Below are positions 33,663-42,038 of a DNA stretch of 64,000 nt, one piece after another. Location of the stretch: NCBI GenBank assembly GCA_051920445.1, contig JBPPLN010000001.1, positions 1,612,001 through 1,676,000 on the forward strand. Reading direction: 5' to 3'. Positions within the stretch are counted from its first letter, which is position 1, and each line of letters begins with the position of its first letter. The stretch is from CAG-177 sp003514385 (lineage in GTDB: Bacteria > Bacillota > Clostridia > Oscillospirales > Acutalibacteraceae). Both the position numbers and the translations under genes were made by a program. The notes beneath the pieces were generated by a model, which was not told where the DNA came from, did no database searches, and saw nothing but the letters and a program-made list of their open reading frames with translations.

Positions 33663-35045
33663 TTACGGCTTCCAGATGAGCCAGATGAGAAGATAGCCCG
33701 TTATGACCGCCGCGAGGGTGAAGGGTACGCCGTACTTCATGAAGGTCGTAGCCTTGACCTCGTGCCCCTCCTTGCGCAAGATGCCGATGCCCGCGATGTT
33801 CGCGGATGCGCCGATCGGGGTCAGGTTGCCGCCGAGGGTCGCGCCGCAGAGCAGACCGTAGTACATGATCTTCGGGTCGATGCCGAGGTTGACGGCGATG
33901 ACCGGGATAACGGTGAGCATGGTAGCGGTGTAGGGGATGTTGTCGATGAATGCCGAGAGAATGACGGACATCCAGACTATGACAGTATAGACGATGAATA
34001 CGCTGCCGGAGCTTCCGCCGACTTTCGATATGGCGTTGCCGATGATATCAATAACGCCCGCGTTCTTTATACCGCCGATGACGACGAAAAGACCGGTCAG
34101 AAGAATGATGGTGTAGTAGTCGATCTCTTTGAATGCGTTTTTGACTATCTCGGTGTTCTTGCGGAACAGCTCGCGGATTATGCCGACAAAGAAGAAGAAC
34201 ATGCAGATAAGACCGTTGGTTATCTCGGGCTTGTAGAACTGACCCTCGGCCGCGTTGCTCTTGTAGGGAATGAACGAAACGGCGATGAGGCAGACAACAG
34301 TCGCAATAAGCAGGAAGGTCGGGAACTTGTCCTCAACCTTTGTGCGGTCGTTGATATGTATCTTGTCGTTCTCCTTGCGGAACATGAAGAGGATTATCAG
34401 CGCGCTGACAAGTGCGCCCGCCTCAACGACCCAGAACATGCCGGGCTTGCCCTCGTCAACGAAGAAGTCTGAGAAATCGAGGTTAGCCGCCTTGGCGAGC
34501 AGAATTGAAGTCGTGTCGCCGACGAGAGTCGCCGCACCCTGGAGGTTCGACGAAACGGCGATGCAGATAATGCTCGGGACAGGGGAGATGTTGAGCTTCT
34601 TGCACAGTGCAAGTGCGACGGGCGCTATCATAAGAACGGTAGCGACATTGTCGACGAACGCGGAGACGATGCCCGCGAAAAGGCTCATGCAGACGACAGC
34701 CCACTTGACATTGGGCATCTTCGATATAAGAACATCACTCATCAGCTGAGGCATCTTGGACTCGATAAAGAGATAGACGGTGCCCATGGTGCCGGCTATC
34801 ATCATAATGACGTTCCAGTCGATTTCGCCGACAGCTGCTTTGAAAGTATAGCTGAAAGAGTTTCCCGAACCGAGGGAGAAAAAGTCCGCGCCGAAAAGAT
34901 CGGGCTTGAATGCGGCAATAGTGCCGAGGACAACGAAGATAACTGCCGATGCAACAGCGACATAGGGACGGATCTTCTGAAACGCCATCATAAGAATATA
35001 CGTCGTCGCGAAGAGCACCAGTGCGGTTATAGTGATACTGCTCAT
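33663..35045 (-). CDS. Ion transporter superfamily protein (ArsB/NhaD/SLC13-like)
   Basis: A 460-residue protein with 10-12 hydrophobic helices and two similar halves. SAFVDNVATVLMIAPVALALC and SAFIDNIPYTATMLTVIPVI are matching half-repeats with the conserved D-N pair, and SSNLQGAATLVGDTTSILL and GATLGGNLTPIGASANI are the re-entrant-loop motifs of the family. The substrate (sodium, arsenite or a dicarboxylate) cannot be assigned. The gene has its own consensus promoter and a leader of about 200 bases with terminator-like structure. Confidence 0.88.
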   Translation of the reverse strand: MSSITITALVLFATTYILMMAFQKIRPYVAVASAVIFVVLGTIAAFKPDLFGADFFSLGSGNSFSYTFKAAVGEIDWNVIMMIAGTMGTVYLFIESKMPQLMSDVLISKMPNVKWAVVCMSLFAGIVSAFVDNVATVLMIAPVALALCKKLNISPVPSIICIAVSSNLQGAATLVGDTTSILLAKAANLDFSDFFVDEGKPGMFWVVEAGALVSALIILFMFRKENDKIHINDRTKVEDKFPTFLLIATVVCLIAVSFIPYKSNAAEGQFYKPEITNGLICMFFFFVGIIRELFRKNTEIVKNAFKEIDYYTIILLTGLFVVIGGIKNAGVIDIIGNAISKVGGSSGSVFIVYTVIVWMSVILSAFIDNIPYTATMLTVIPVIAVNLGIDPKIMYYGLLCGATLGGNLTPIGASANIAGIGILRKEGHEVKATTFMKYGVPFTLAAVITGYLLIWLIWKP

Positions 35046-35104
35046 GCTTCACACTCCAAAATATTTTTTTCGCAGCGAACACTCAGCGACCGATTTTTCC
35101 CCAA

Positions 35105-35131
35105 AGAAAACGCGCTCCCTACCGGAGCGCG
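35105..35131 (-). promoter_or_regulatory. Terminator-like hairpin in the leader of the ion transporter gene (candidate attenuator)
   Basis: On the minus strand CGCGCTCC (35131-35124) pairs with GGAGCGCG (35118-35111) around GGTAG, followed by TTTTCTTT. It stands about 65 bases before the ATG within a leader of roughly 200 bases. A second hairpin ATAATCCG/CGGATTAT lies about 70 bases upstream. The position inside the transcript suggests transcription attenuation; no known riboswitch class is recognised. Confidence 0.55.
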
Positions 35132-35254
35132 AAACCGCCACTTCATTTTAAGCATGGCAACACAAAAACCGCATTGCTTCAACCTCAAATAAATAATCCG
35201 CATATTTGACGGATTATGACAGACTCCACCACTCATTATTCGGCTGCAAAGGAC

Positions 35255-35283
35255 ATTATATAAAATTTTTCCATAGCCGTCAA
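35255..35283 (-). promoter_or_regulatory. Promoter of the ion transporter gene
   Basis: On the minus strand TTGACG (35283-35278) and TATAAT (35260-35255) with 17 bases between. It implies a 5' leader of about 200 bases before the ATG at 35045. Confidence 0.85.
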
Positions 35284-35310
35284 GGACTTTTTGACTATTT
35301 TTGCAACTGC

Positions 35311-36417
35311 CTATATCAGCTCGGATATAACCGCGTTTGAGACGAGAAAACCCTGCCTTGTCAGTGCGATGTGCTCGCTGTCGCAGACCGTCAGATCGGC
35401 TTTTGAAAACTCAATGCATTTTTTGATCATATCCTCCGGCACGCCGTGCCCGAACCGCTCTTCTACTTCTGAAAACACAAGACCTTTGTTCAGCCGCAGA
35501 CGGAGCATGAGATATTCTTCAAAGCTCCCGCCTTCGCCGTCGTCTGTGGGCTCGCAGCCCGCGATAAAGCTCTCTATATCGCGTGGGAAAAAGAATCTCC
35601 TGCCGTCTATAAACGAGTGCGCCGCCGGACCTATGCCGAGATATTCGTCGCAGTCCCAGTATTTCAGGTTGTGGCGGCTCTCGTATCCGGGCTCTGCAAA
35701 GTTCGAGATCTCATACTGCATGAACCCGCGCTTTTCGAGCTCTTCGCACGCTGCCAGATACAGCTCGCAGGTCGCATCTTCGTCCGGCAGAGTCAGCTCG
35801 CCGCGTTTCTCGTAAAAACGCGTGCCCTCTTCTATTTTTAATATATATGCGCTTACATGGCGCACTCCCGCGTCCGCGCAGAAAGTGATGCTGTCTTTGA
35901 GCGAATTCACCGTCTGCCCGGGGACGGCAAGCATGAGGTCGAGCGATATATTATCTATCCCCGCGTCCTGCGTGCGCTTTACGGCGAGCGAAACATCGTC
36001 CCTGCCGCTGAGTCTGCCGAGCGCGCGGCGTTCGCCGTCGTTTGCCGACTGCATGCCCATGGATATCCTGTTGACTCCCGCTTCTCTGAGCAGAGCGAAA
36101 TCAAGATTCTTTTTCGCCGCGTCAAACGGATTGATTTCAACAGTTGTCTCGCATTCTGAAGAAGAAAACTCCCTCGTCGCGCCGATGATTCTGCCGAGCC
36201 TCTCCGCTCCCAGCGCTGACGGGGTGCCGCCGCCGATATAAACGGTGTCCGCAGTTATGTTATATTTTGCCGCAAGAGCGGGAATACGACGTATGAGCAT
36301 GTCGGTGTAGACATTCGCCGCGCTTTCGTCAAGGCGCAGAGAATAAAAATCGCAGTAGGGGCACTTGCTGCGGCAGAACGGTATGTGAATATATAACCCC
36401 GCGTTTTTGCTTTTCAT
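35311..36417 (-). CDS. hemW: HemW-like radical SAM protein (coproporphyrinogen oxidase-like)
   Basis: 368 residues. The radical-SAM cluster motif CRSKCPYC with the adjacent phenylalanine-containing CDFYS, then YIGGGTPSALG, SMGMQSANDGERRALGR, SLDLMLAVPGQT and the C-terminal HemN domain. HemW is thought to insert haem into respiratory proteins and is not the true oxidase. This is a family inference. The gene is monocistronic and divergent from the GPH symporter pair. Confidence 0.93.
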   Translation of the reverse strand: MKSKNAGLYIHIPFCRSKCPYCDFYSLRLDESAANVYTDMLIRRIPALAAKYNITADTVYIGGGTPSALGAERLGRIIGATREFSSSECETTVEINPFDAAKKNLDFALLREAGVNRISMGMQSANDGERRALGRLSGRDDVSLAVKRTQDAGIDNISLDLMLAVPGQTVNSLKDSITFCADAGVRHVSAYILKIEEGTRFYEKRGELTLPDEDATCELYLAACEELEKRGFMQYEISNFAEPGYESRHNLKYWDCDEYLGIGPAAHSFIDGRRFFFPRDIESFIAGCEPTDDGEGGSFEEYLMLRLRLNKGLVFSEVEERFGHGVPEDMIKKCIEFSKADLTVCDSEHIALTRQGFLVSNAVISELI

Positions 36418-36548
36418 TTTTCCGCACCTCCCGCAAATTATCGCTTTATAATAATGTATAATAACACAAAGATGTTATTCAAACAATCCATATACGGCAT
36501 TTTTGCCGAATTTTGTGTGCAAAATCACAACTTTTTGTATGGTAATTG

Positions 36549-36577
36549 TTGCTTTTTGCCAGAAGCTGTGTTATAAT
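36549..36577 (+). promoter_or_regulatory. Promoter of the first tandem GPH symporter
   Basis: TTGCTT (36549-36554) and TATAAT (36572-36577) with 17 bases between, 36 bases before the TTG start. Confidence 0.7.
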
Positions 36578-36612
36578 CAAAAAGCTTGATTTTTTCAATA
36601 GGAGGTCGTCTT

Positions 36613-38184
36613 TTGGCACAGGAACAGACAGCCGCGGTCAAACCGCAGGCAGGATCCGGCGAAGATTCGTCAGGATACGTCTTTCAGAACAGACGCTATG
36701 TCGGTACGAAAGAGACTGTCGCTTACGTCGTCTATGATATGTCGCAGAGCTTCAATATCAACGCGTATACGCAGAGATTCGTCACCAACATTCTTCAGGT
36801 CAGCCTGAAGCTGCAGCGAATAGCGAATGTTATCAACGGTATTTGGGACGTTATCAACGATGTGCTTTTCGGTGCGATAGTTGACAAGACGAGAACCCGC
36901 TGGGGCAAGTTCAAGCCCTATCTCGTTGCGCTCGGTATCCCCGGCACAATCGGTACGTGCATTTATTGGCTCATGCCCCTCATATTTGCGGGCAGAGGTC
37001 CGAACGATATCTGGAAATTCATCGGATATCTTTTTCTCATGGTCGTGCGTGAAGGCGCGGGAACATTCCGCGATATCGCACAGAAGGGTATCCAGTCTAC
37101 AATAACCCCGCACCCTGTTGACAGAACGAGAATTATCACTATTGCAAACTTTGCCTCCGGCTTCCTCGGAGAGAAGCTGCCAGAGCAGATAATGACCGTT
37201 CTCCTTGACCTTATCGGCAGAAATAAGATCAAGCTTACTCTTCAAGGTACTTTTGTCGGCATGGGTATTTTCACTGCCGTTGTCGCAGGCGCAGGTGCTA
37301 TGTGGTTCTTCTTTATTTGTAAAGAGAGAGTCATGCAGTCCGTCGAGCGTCCGAGTATCAAGGCGGGTATCAAGTCGATAATCAACAACAAGCCGATACT
37401 TCTTATGACGCTTTCCAAGATGCTCAGCGGCTTCTCGGTCGGCGGCAGCAAGTCGGACTACCTTATCGATGTTCTGAACTTTGCTTCGCTCAATATTATT
37501 ACCGGTATCCCCGGCTCGATAATCAACCCCATAAGCTATGCGATAGTTCCGTGGTTCAGACGGCACTTCTCGAGCCGCTTCCTGTATATCATGGGTACAT
37601 ATGTCGGCGATATCCTGCTCGTGCCCGTGTTCCTCGTCGGCTGCATCGGCGGCAAGAAGCACGGACTTTATAAGAAGGTCGTTCCCATGGCGATCGCCCT
37701 CACCTTGTGGGAGACGCTGTTCATGATTTTCTACGGCGTGCGTAAGGTCATCCCGACCGAGATGTACAACGAGGCAATGGACTACTGCGAATGGAAGAAC
37801 GGCTACCGTACAGAAGGCATGACGAGCGTCGCCCAGGGTCTTGCCCAGAAGCTTTCGAGCATCGTCAGCGGCTATATCGCGCTGTTCATCAAGCAGCTTA
37901 TCGGCTACGACCTGACCGCCTACACAAGAGGCACCGCGCAGTCCGATAACACCAAGTTCGGTCTGTTTGCAATGTTCACCATCATCCCGTTCATCACAAC
38001 CTCCCTCGGCATCATTCCGATGCTCTTCTATGATCTGAACGACAAGAAGAAGGAGAAGATGTACGAAGAGCTGCTTGAGAGAAGAGCCGCAATGTCCAAG
38101 GAGGCAACCTCCGGCGACCTTGAAGCGCTCGAGAAACTCGCAAAGGCTCAGATGGAGATCGGCAACAGCAAGAGCGAGCTGTAA
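36613..38184 (+). CDS. GPH-family (MFS) symporter, tandem copy 1
   Basis: 523 residues. Twelve predicted helices with the GPH features INGIWDVINDVLFGAIVDKTRTRWGKFKPYL. The start is TTG 36613 with AGGAGG at 36600-36605. It is followed by its own terminator and a close paralogue with a separate promoter. By eye the two proteins share well over 80% of residues across nearly the whole length, so they come from a fairly recent duplication. Substrate unknown; a sugar or glycoside is expected. A basic, Glu-rich C-terminal tail (KMYEELLERRAAMSKEA) extends past the last helix. Confidence 0.9.
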   Translation: MAQEQTAAVKPQAGSGEDSSGYVFQNRRYVGTKETVAYVVYDMSQSFNINAYTQRFVTNILQVSLKLQRIANVINGIWDVINDVLFGAIVDKTRTRWGKFKPYLVALGIPGTIGTCIYWLMPLIFAGRGPNDIWKFIGYLFLMVVREGAGTFRDIAQKGIQSTITPHPVDRTRIITIANFASGFLGEKLPEQIMTVLLDLIGRNKIKLTLQGTFVGMGIFTAVVAGAGAMWFFFICKERVMQSVERPSIKAGIKSIINNKPILLMTLSKMLSGFSVGGSKSDYLIDVLNFASLNIITGIPGSIINPISYAIVPWFRRHFSSRFLYIMGTYVGDILLVPVFLVGCIGGKKHGLYKKVVPMAIALTLWETLFMIFYGVRKVIPTEMYNEAMDYCEWKNGYRTEGMTSVAQGLAQKLSSIVSGYIALFIKQLIGYDLTAYTRGTAQSDNTKFGLFAMFTIIPFITTSLGIIPMLFYDLNDKKKEKMYEELLERRAAMSKEATSGDLEALEKLAKAQMEIGNSKSEL

Positions 38185-38210
38185 AGACTTCCTCATAACA
38201 AATAGAAATT

Positions 38211-38242
38211 ATCCTCCGTATGTAATGTACGGAGGATTTTTT
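38211..38242 (+). terminator. Terminator after symporter copy 1
   Basis: ATCCTCCGTA (38211-38220) pairs with TACGGAGGAT (38228-38237) followed by TTTTTATG. A strong rho-independent terminator, so the two symporter genes are separate units. Confidence 0.92.
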
Positions 38243-38317
38243 ATGCCCGCTTTTTGTATACAGAAATATACAGTTCAAAATTTATACACATTGAAGCAAC
38301 AATGTTTAATAAAACTG

Positions 38318-38346
38318 TTGCATTTGCATAAAAATTATGTTATGAT
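38318..38346 (+). promoter_or_regulatory. Promoter of the second tandem GPH symporter
   Basis: TTGCAT (38318-38323) and TATGAT (38341-38346) with 17 bases between. The region resembles the promoter of copy 1 in spacing and in the TCAAAAAG/TCAAAAG motif after the -10. Confidence 0.7.
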
Positions 38347-38380
38347 TCAAAAGTAAAAAATACAGACAGGAGGTAATGCT

Positions 38381-39955
38381 TTGGCAGAAGAAGTAAAAAC
38401 CGCTGCGGTCGGCAATCAAGCCGGCGGTAATGCCGAAAATAGCGGATATGTTTATCAGAACAGACGCTATGTCGGAACCAAAGAGACGGTTGCATATGTC
38501 GTCTACGATATGTCGCAGAGCTTCAATATCAACGCGTATTCGCAGAGATTCGTCACCAACATCCTTCAGGTCAGCCTGAGGTTCCAGCGTATAGCGAATG
38601 TCATCAACGGTATCTGGGACGTTATCAACGATGTGTTTTTCGGTGCGATAGTTGACAAGACGAGAACAAGATGGGGAAAATTCAAGCCTTATCTCGTTGC
38701 GCTCGGTATTCCCGGAACAATAGGAACGTGCATTTATTGGCTGCTGCCCATATTATTTTCTGGCAGAGGGCAGGAGGATATCTGGAAATTTATCGGATAT
38801 CTCGCGCTGATGGTCGTGCGTGAAGGCGCAGGAACATTCAGAGCGATAGCCCAGAAGGGTATTCAGGCGACGATAACGCCGCACCCCGTTGACCGAACCC
38901 GACTGATAACGATTGCCGATTTTGTCTCCGGTGCGCTCGGTGAAAAATTGCCGGAACAGATAATGACGATTTTGCTCGACCTCATCGGCAGAAACAAAGT
39001 CAAGCTCACCCTTCGCGGAACATTCGTTACCATGGGTCTGTTTACCGCTATAGTAGCGGGCGCGGGCGCGCTGTGGTTCTTCCTTATCTGTAAGGAACGT
39101 GTCATGCAGTCCGTTGAGACGCCGAGCCTTAAAGCGAGTATCAAGTCGATAATCAACAACAAGCCGATTTTGCTTATGACGCTGTCGAGTATGCTCAGCG
39201 GATTTGCAGTCGGCGGAAGCAAGCAGGACTATTATATAGATGTTCTGAATTTCGCTTCCCTCGGTCTTATCACCGGTATCCCCGGCGCTATTATCAATCC
39301 GTTCAGCTATATGGCTGTACCGTGGTTCAGACGGCATTTCTCGAGCCGTTTCCTGTATATTATAGGAGACAAGATATCCGGAATACTGCTTGTCCCCGTG
39401 TTCTTGGTCGGCTGCATCGGCGGCAAGAAGCACGGACTTTATAAGAATGTCTGGGTCATGGGTATCGCAATGACGCTCTGGGAGACCATATTCATGATCT
39501 TCTACGGCGTGCGCCGCATAATCCCAACCGAGATGTACAACGAGGCTATGGACTACTGCGAGTGGAAGAACGGTTACCGTACGGAGGGTATGACGAGCGT
39601 CGCTCAGGGTCTTGCCCAGAAGCTTTCGGGCATCGTCAGCAACTATATTTCCACATGGATAAAGCAGCTTATAGGCTACGACCTCACGCTCTATGTCAGA
39701 GGCACGGCACAGTCCGACTCCACAAAGTTCGGTCTGTTCGCAATGTTCACCATCGTCCCGTTCCTCACCGGTATCGTCAGCATCGTCCCGATGCTCTTCT
39801 ATGACCTGAACGGCAAGAAGAAGGAACAGATGTATGAGGAACTTCTCGAAAGAAGAGCGGCTCTCTCCAAGGAAGCCACAATGGGCGACCTTGAAGCCCT
39901 TGAAAAGCTTGCCAAGGCTCAGATGGAGATAGGCAGCAGGAAGCAGGAACTTTAA
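38381..39955 (+). CDS. GPH-family (MFS) symporter, tandem copy 2
   Basis: 524 residues, closely similar to copy 1 (same NRRYVGTKETVAYVVYDMSQSFNINAY start of the conserved part, same WFRRHFSSRFLYI and EMYNEAMDYCEWKNGY segments). The start is again TTG, with CAGGAGG upstream. Differences cluster in the N-terminal tail, the loop around RGQEDIWKF and the region GDKISGILL. Separate promoters suggest different expression or substrates. The functional difference is unknown. Confidence 0.9.
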   Translation: MAEEVKTAAVGNQAGGNAENSGYVYQNRRYVGTKETVAYVVYDMSQSFNINAYSQRFVTNILQVSLRFQRIANVINGIWDVINDVFFGAIVDKTRTRWGKFKPYLVALGIPGTIGTCIYWLLPILFSGRGQEDIWKFIGYLALMVVREGAGTFRAIAQKGIQATITPHPVDRTRLITIADFVSGALGEKLPEQIMTILLDLIGRNKVKLTLRGTFVTMGLFTAIVAGAGALWFFLICKERVMQSVETPSLKASIKSIINNKPILLMTLSSMLSGFAVGGSKQDYYIDVLNFASLGLITGIPGAIINPFSYMAVPWFRRHFSSRFLYIIGDKISGILLVPVFLVGCIGGKKHGLYKNVWVMGIAMTLWETIFMIFYGVRRIIPTEMYNEAMDYCEWKNGYRTEGMTSVAQGLAQKLSGIVSNYISTWIKQLIGYDLTLYVRGTAQSDSTKFGLFAMFTIVPFLTGIVSIVPMLFYDLNGKKKEQMYEELLERRAALSKEATMGDLEALEKLAKAQMEIGSRKQEL

Positions 39956-40000
39956 TAAAATCAAAGAGCACTGCATACCAAACGACAATAAAACAGCATC

Positions 40001-40032
40001 AGTCCCGGCAGTAATGTCTGCCGGGACTTTTT
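40001..40032 (+). terminator. Terminator after symporter copy 2
   Basis: AGTCCCGGCAG (40001-40011) pairs with CTGCCGGGACT (40018-40028), followed by TTTTGC. A near-copy, in opposite orientation, ends the cwlD-like gene near 50335. Confidence 0.92.
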
Positions 40033-40104
40033 GCATATATAAAGCTGCATAATATGACAAAACAGGTTGGTGAATGGAGATTTGTAATCTATTAGGCGCA
40101 ACCT

Positions 40105-40420
40105 GTAGGGTGCGGCGACCTCGACGCACCGCTGCCGCGACAGCGGCACGAAATCCTCGCAAAAATCTTTTTTTACCTTCGCTATGTACTATAATTAAAT
40201 GATATATACTCCCCGCGTTTCGGCATTTTCTTTTTATTTGAAAAAGAAAACGCCTGCAAAAGAAAAGCAAACTCAGGGCTCCGCCCCGAGACCCCGGCAA
40301 CGCCACGCCGCAGTACATAGCTCGCGGCTCTCAATTAGTTGCTCGGCACATTCGCGCGCAAACGCGCCGGAGCTTGAACGAATGCGCGCTCGTGCGTCTT
40401 GCTTCGCAAGCCGTTCCCTC
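40105..40420 (-). repeat. Composite intergenic repeat, copy A
   Basis: Read on the minus strand it matches copy B (49760-50161) in three modules: about 130 bases from GAGGGAACGGCTTGCGAAGC to GTACTGCGG at roughly 95% identity, about 90 bases around TTTTGCAGGCGTTTTC, and about 45 bases from CCGTGCCGCT to CCGCACCCTAC. The module order is the same in both. No open frame looks like a real gene. Confidence 0.85.
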
Positions 40421-40587
40421 GCCTGTCTCAATTGGCTTATCAAACACTGCGGCGCGGCTATGGAAAACATGATTATAGAAGTCAACTGATCACTTTCTTT
40501 TACATTGCTACGGCTCGAGTGATAGACACCCCTAATTTGTCAAACCGCTAAACGGCGCACTTCTATATGCCTTGCAACAACATAAAA

Positions 40588-40610
40588 CCGACCTATGAAC
40601 TATAGGTCGG
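40588..40610 (-). repeat. Hairpin repeat ACCGACCTAT, copy A
   Basis: CCGACCTAT (40588-40596) and ATAGGTCGG (40602-40610). Read on the minus strand it is followed by TTTTATG and is preceded by TAAAACAGTTAA, as in the inverted copy at 48998-49023. Could act as a terminator on the minus strand. Confidence 0.75.
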
Positions 40611-40669
40611 CTTAACTGTTTTATGAACGCTTCGCTAACGTATGCAGTGTTTTTTGCTGTCCGCCGAAG

Positions 40670-40698
40670 TTGAAAAAGTCATATTTAAATAGTATAAT
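40670..40698 (+). promoter_or_regulatory. Promoter of the M16 peptidase gene and probably proBA
   Basis: TTGAAA (40670-40675) and TATAAT (40693-40698) with 17 bases between, 33 bases before the ATG. Confidence 0.85.
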
Positions 40699-40730
40699 AT
40701 AATCTATCTTCAATTTACGAGGTCTTATCT

Positions 40731-41996
40731 ATGCCCGAATATGAAAAGATAACATTTGAAAACGGCTTTCGTCTGCTCCTGAGCGAGGACGGCAGGGCGA
40801 AGAGCTGCTCCATGGGCGTGTGGGTCGGCAGCGGCTCATGCTATGAGAGCGACGACACGGCGGGAATATCCCATTTTATCGAGCACATGGTGTTCAAGGG
40901 CAGCGCCCTGTATTCATCCGAGGATATCGCTTCGATATCCGACAGAATGGGCGGCGAGCTCAACGCTTATACCGATAAAGAGTGCACATGTTTTTATACC
41001 CGCGTCCTCTCTGCCGATGCGCCCGCGGCGTTTGAGCTGATAGCCGATATGGTGACTTCGCCGCGCCTTGATTCGAGCGACTTGGAACTCGAAAAAGGCG
41101 TCGTGTGCGAGGAGATCGCCATGTATGAGTCGAATCCCGCCGACCTCTGTGCGGATCTTTTCTATCTTGTGGCGTTCCCCGAGCATAAGCTCGGCAAAAA
41201 TGTTCTCGGTACGCGTGATTCGGTCAATTCAATGACTCCCGATATGCTGAGAAAACATATGGACAGATTCTATTCTCCCGCGTCTACAGTGGCCTGCTTC
41301 TGCGGCAAATTCGAACGGGATAAGATAATCGCGCTGTGCAAACATTATTTCTCGTCGCCCGAAAACAAAGGCGCAATACCCGTTTTACCCAAGGCAGATT
41401 TTTGCCCCGGAGTGCATATCTTCGACAAAAAGACGGAGCAGAATCAGATAGTTATCGGCTTCTCCGCGCCCTCTCTCGGGTCGGACAGCCGCTTCGCCTG
41501 CCAACTGATAGCCTCGATGCTCGGCGGCTCCGCGTCGTCGCGGCTCTTCCGCCGCCTGCGCGAGGAGCAGGGGCTCGTCTATTCGGTCGATGCCTGCGCG
41601 TCGTCATATCTGAGCGCGGGCGTGTTCGCCGTGAGCATGGGTGTGTCGCGCGAATCGGAGAAAAAAGCGGTTCTGACCGCGGCGGAAGTCCTGCGCGAGT
41701 TCCCCGACACCGTGACGGAAGAGGAGCTTGACCTCGCGCGCGACCACTATCTTTCGGGGCTGATAATGTCCCTTGAATCTAACTCTGCCCGCGCGGCGCG
41801 CTACGGCACGGGCGAATTGCTGCTCGGCGGCGCGATAAGTGAAAAGGAGCTCGAGGAGAAAATAAGGGGCGTGAGCATCGATGAGATACGCTCGCTTGCG
41901 CGTTCGTTTTCGTCTCTCTCCGACGCGTGCATATGCGCGGTTGGCAGAACGGCGGGAGCTAAGTTCTACAATAAGGTTGTCAGCGGCAAAAAATAA
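40731..41996 (+). CDS. M16-family zinc metallopeptidase
   Basis: 421 residues. The inverted zinc motif HFIEH (residues 48-52) with the third ligand in VVCEEIAMYESNP about 75 residues later marks an active M16 subunit of the processing-peptidase type. The second half has the family fold with GGSASSRLFRRLREEQGLVYSV. No signal peptide, so cytoplasmic or exported by another route. It precedes proB by 42 bases. The physiological substrate is unknown. Confidence 0.93.
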   Translation: MPEYEKITFENGFRLLLSEDGRAKSCSMGVWVGSGSCYESDDTAGISHFIEHMVFKGSALYSSEDIASISDRMGGELNAYTDKECTCFYTRVLSADAPAAFELIADMVTSPRLDSSDLELEKGVVCEEIAMYESNPADLCADLFYLVAFPEHKLGKNVLGTRDSVNSMTPDMLRKHMDRFYSPASTVACFCGKFERDKIIALCKHYFSSPENKGAIPVLPKADFCPGVHIFDKKTEQNQIVIGFSAPSLGSDSRFACQLIASMLGGSASSRLFRRLREEQGLVYSVDACASSYLSAGVFAVSMGVSRESEKKAVLTAAEVLREFPDTVTEEELDLARDHYLSGLIMSLESNSARAARYGTGELLLGGAISEKELEEKIRGVSIDEIRSLARSFSSLSDACICAVGRTAGAKFYNKVVSGKK

Positions 41997-42038
41997 TGAT
42001 ATAATTAACAATAATATTTTTATGAGGGGCAGTCCGCA

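Larger units (their letters stand above)
39956..40730. other. Intergenic region with repeat copy A, two hairpins and the M16 promoter
   Basis: 775 bases without a supportable gene. It holds the terminator of symporter copy 2 (40001-40032), composite repeat copy A (40105-40420), a CCGACCTAT/ATAGGTCGG hairpin (40588-40610) and the promoter of the peptidase gene (40670-40698). A short reading frame over the repeat recurs in copy B only because the DNA is repeated. Confidence 0.8.

Noticed and set aside
35042..35236. 64-codon frame inside the leader of the ion transporter, overlapping its start by four bases
   Set aside because: No ribosome-binding site and it runs through the hairpins. A leader peptide cannot be excluded but is not supported.
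36670..40318. Two long minus-strand frames (508 and 521 codons) opposite the tandem symporters
   Set aside because: Shadow frames from codon bias. They look alike only because the genes beneath them are paralogues. No start signals.
40199..40489. Short reading frame whose middle (SISCSAHSRANAPELERMRA) recurs at 49745-49951
   Set aside because: The likeness comes from the repeated DNA of copies A and B. No ribosome-binding site, and the flanking residues do not match between copies.
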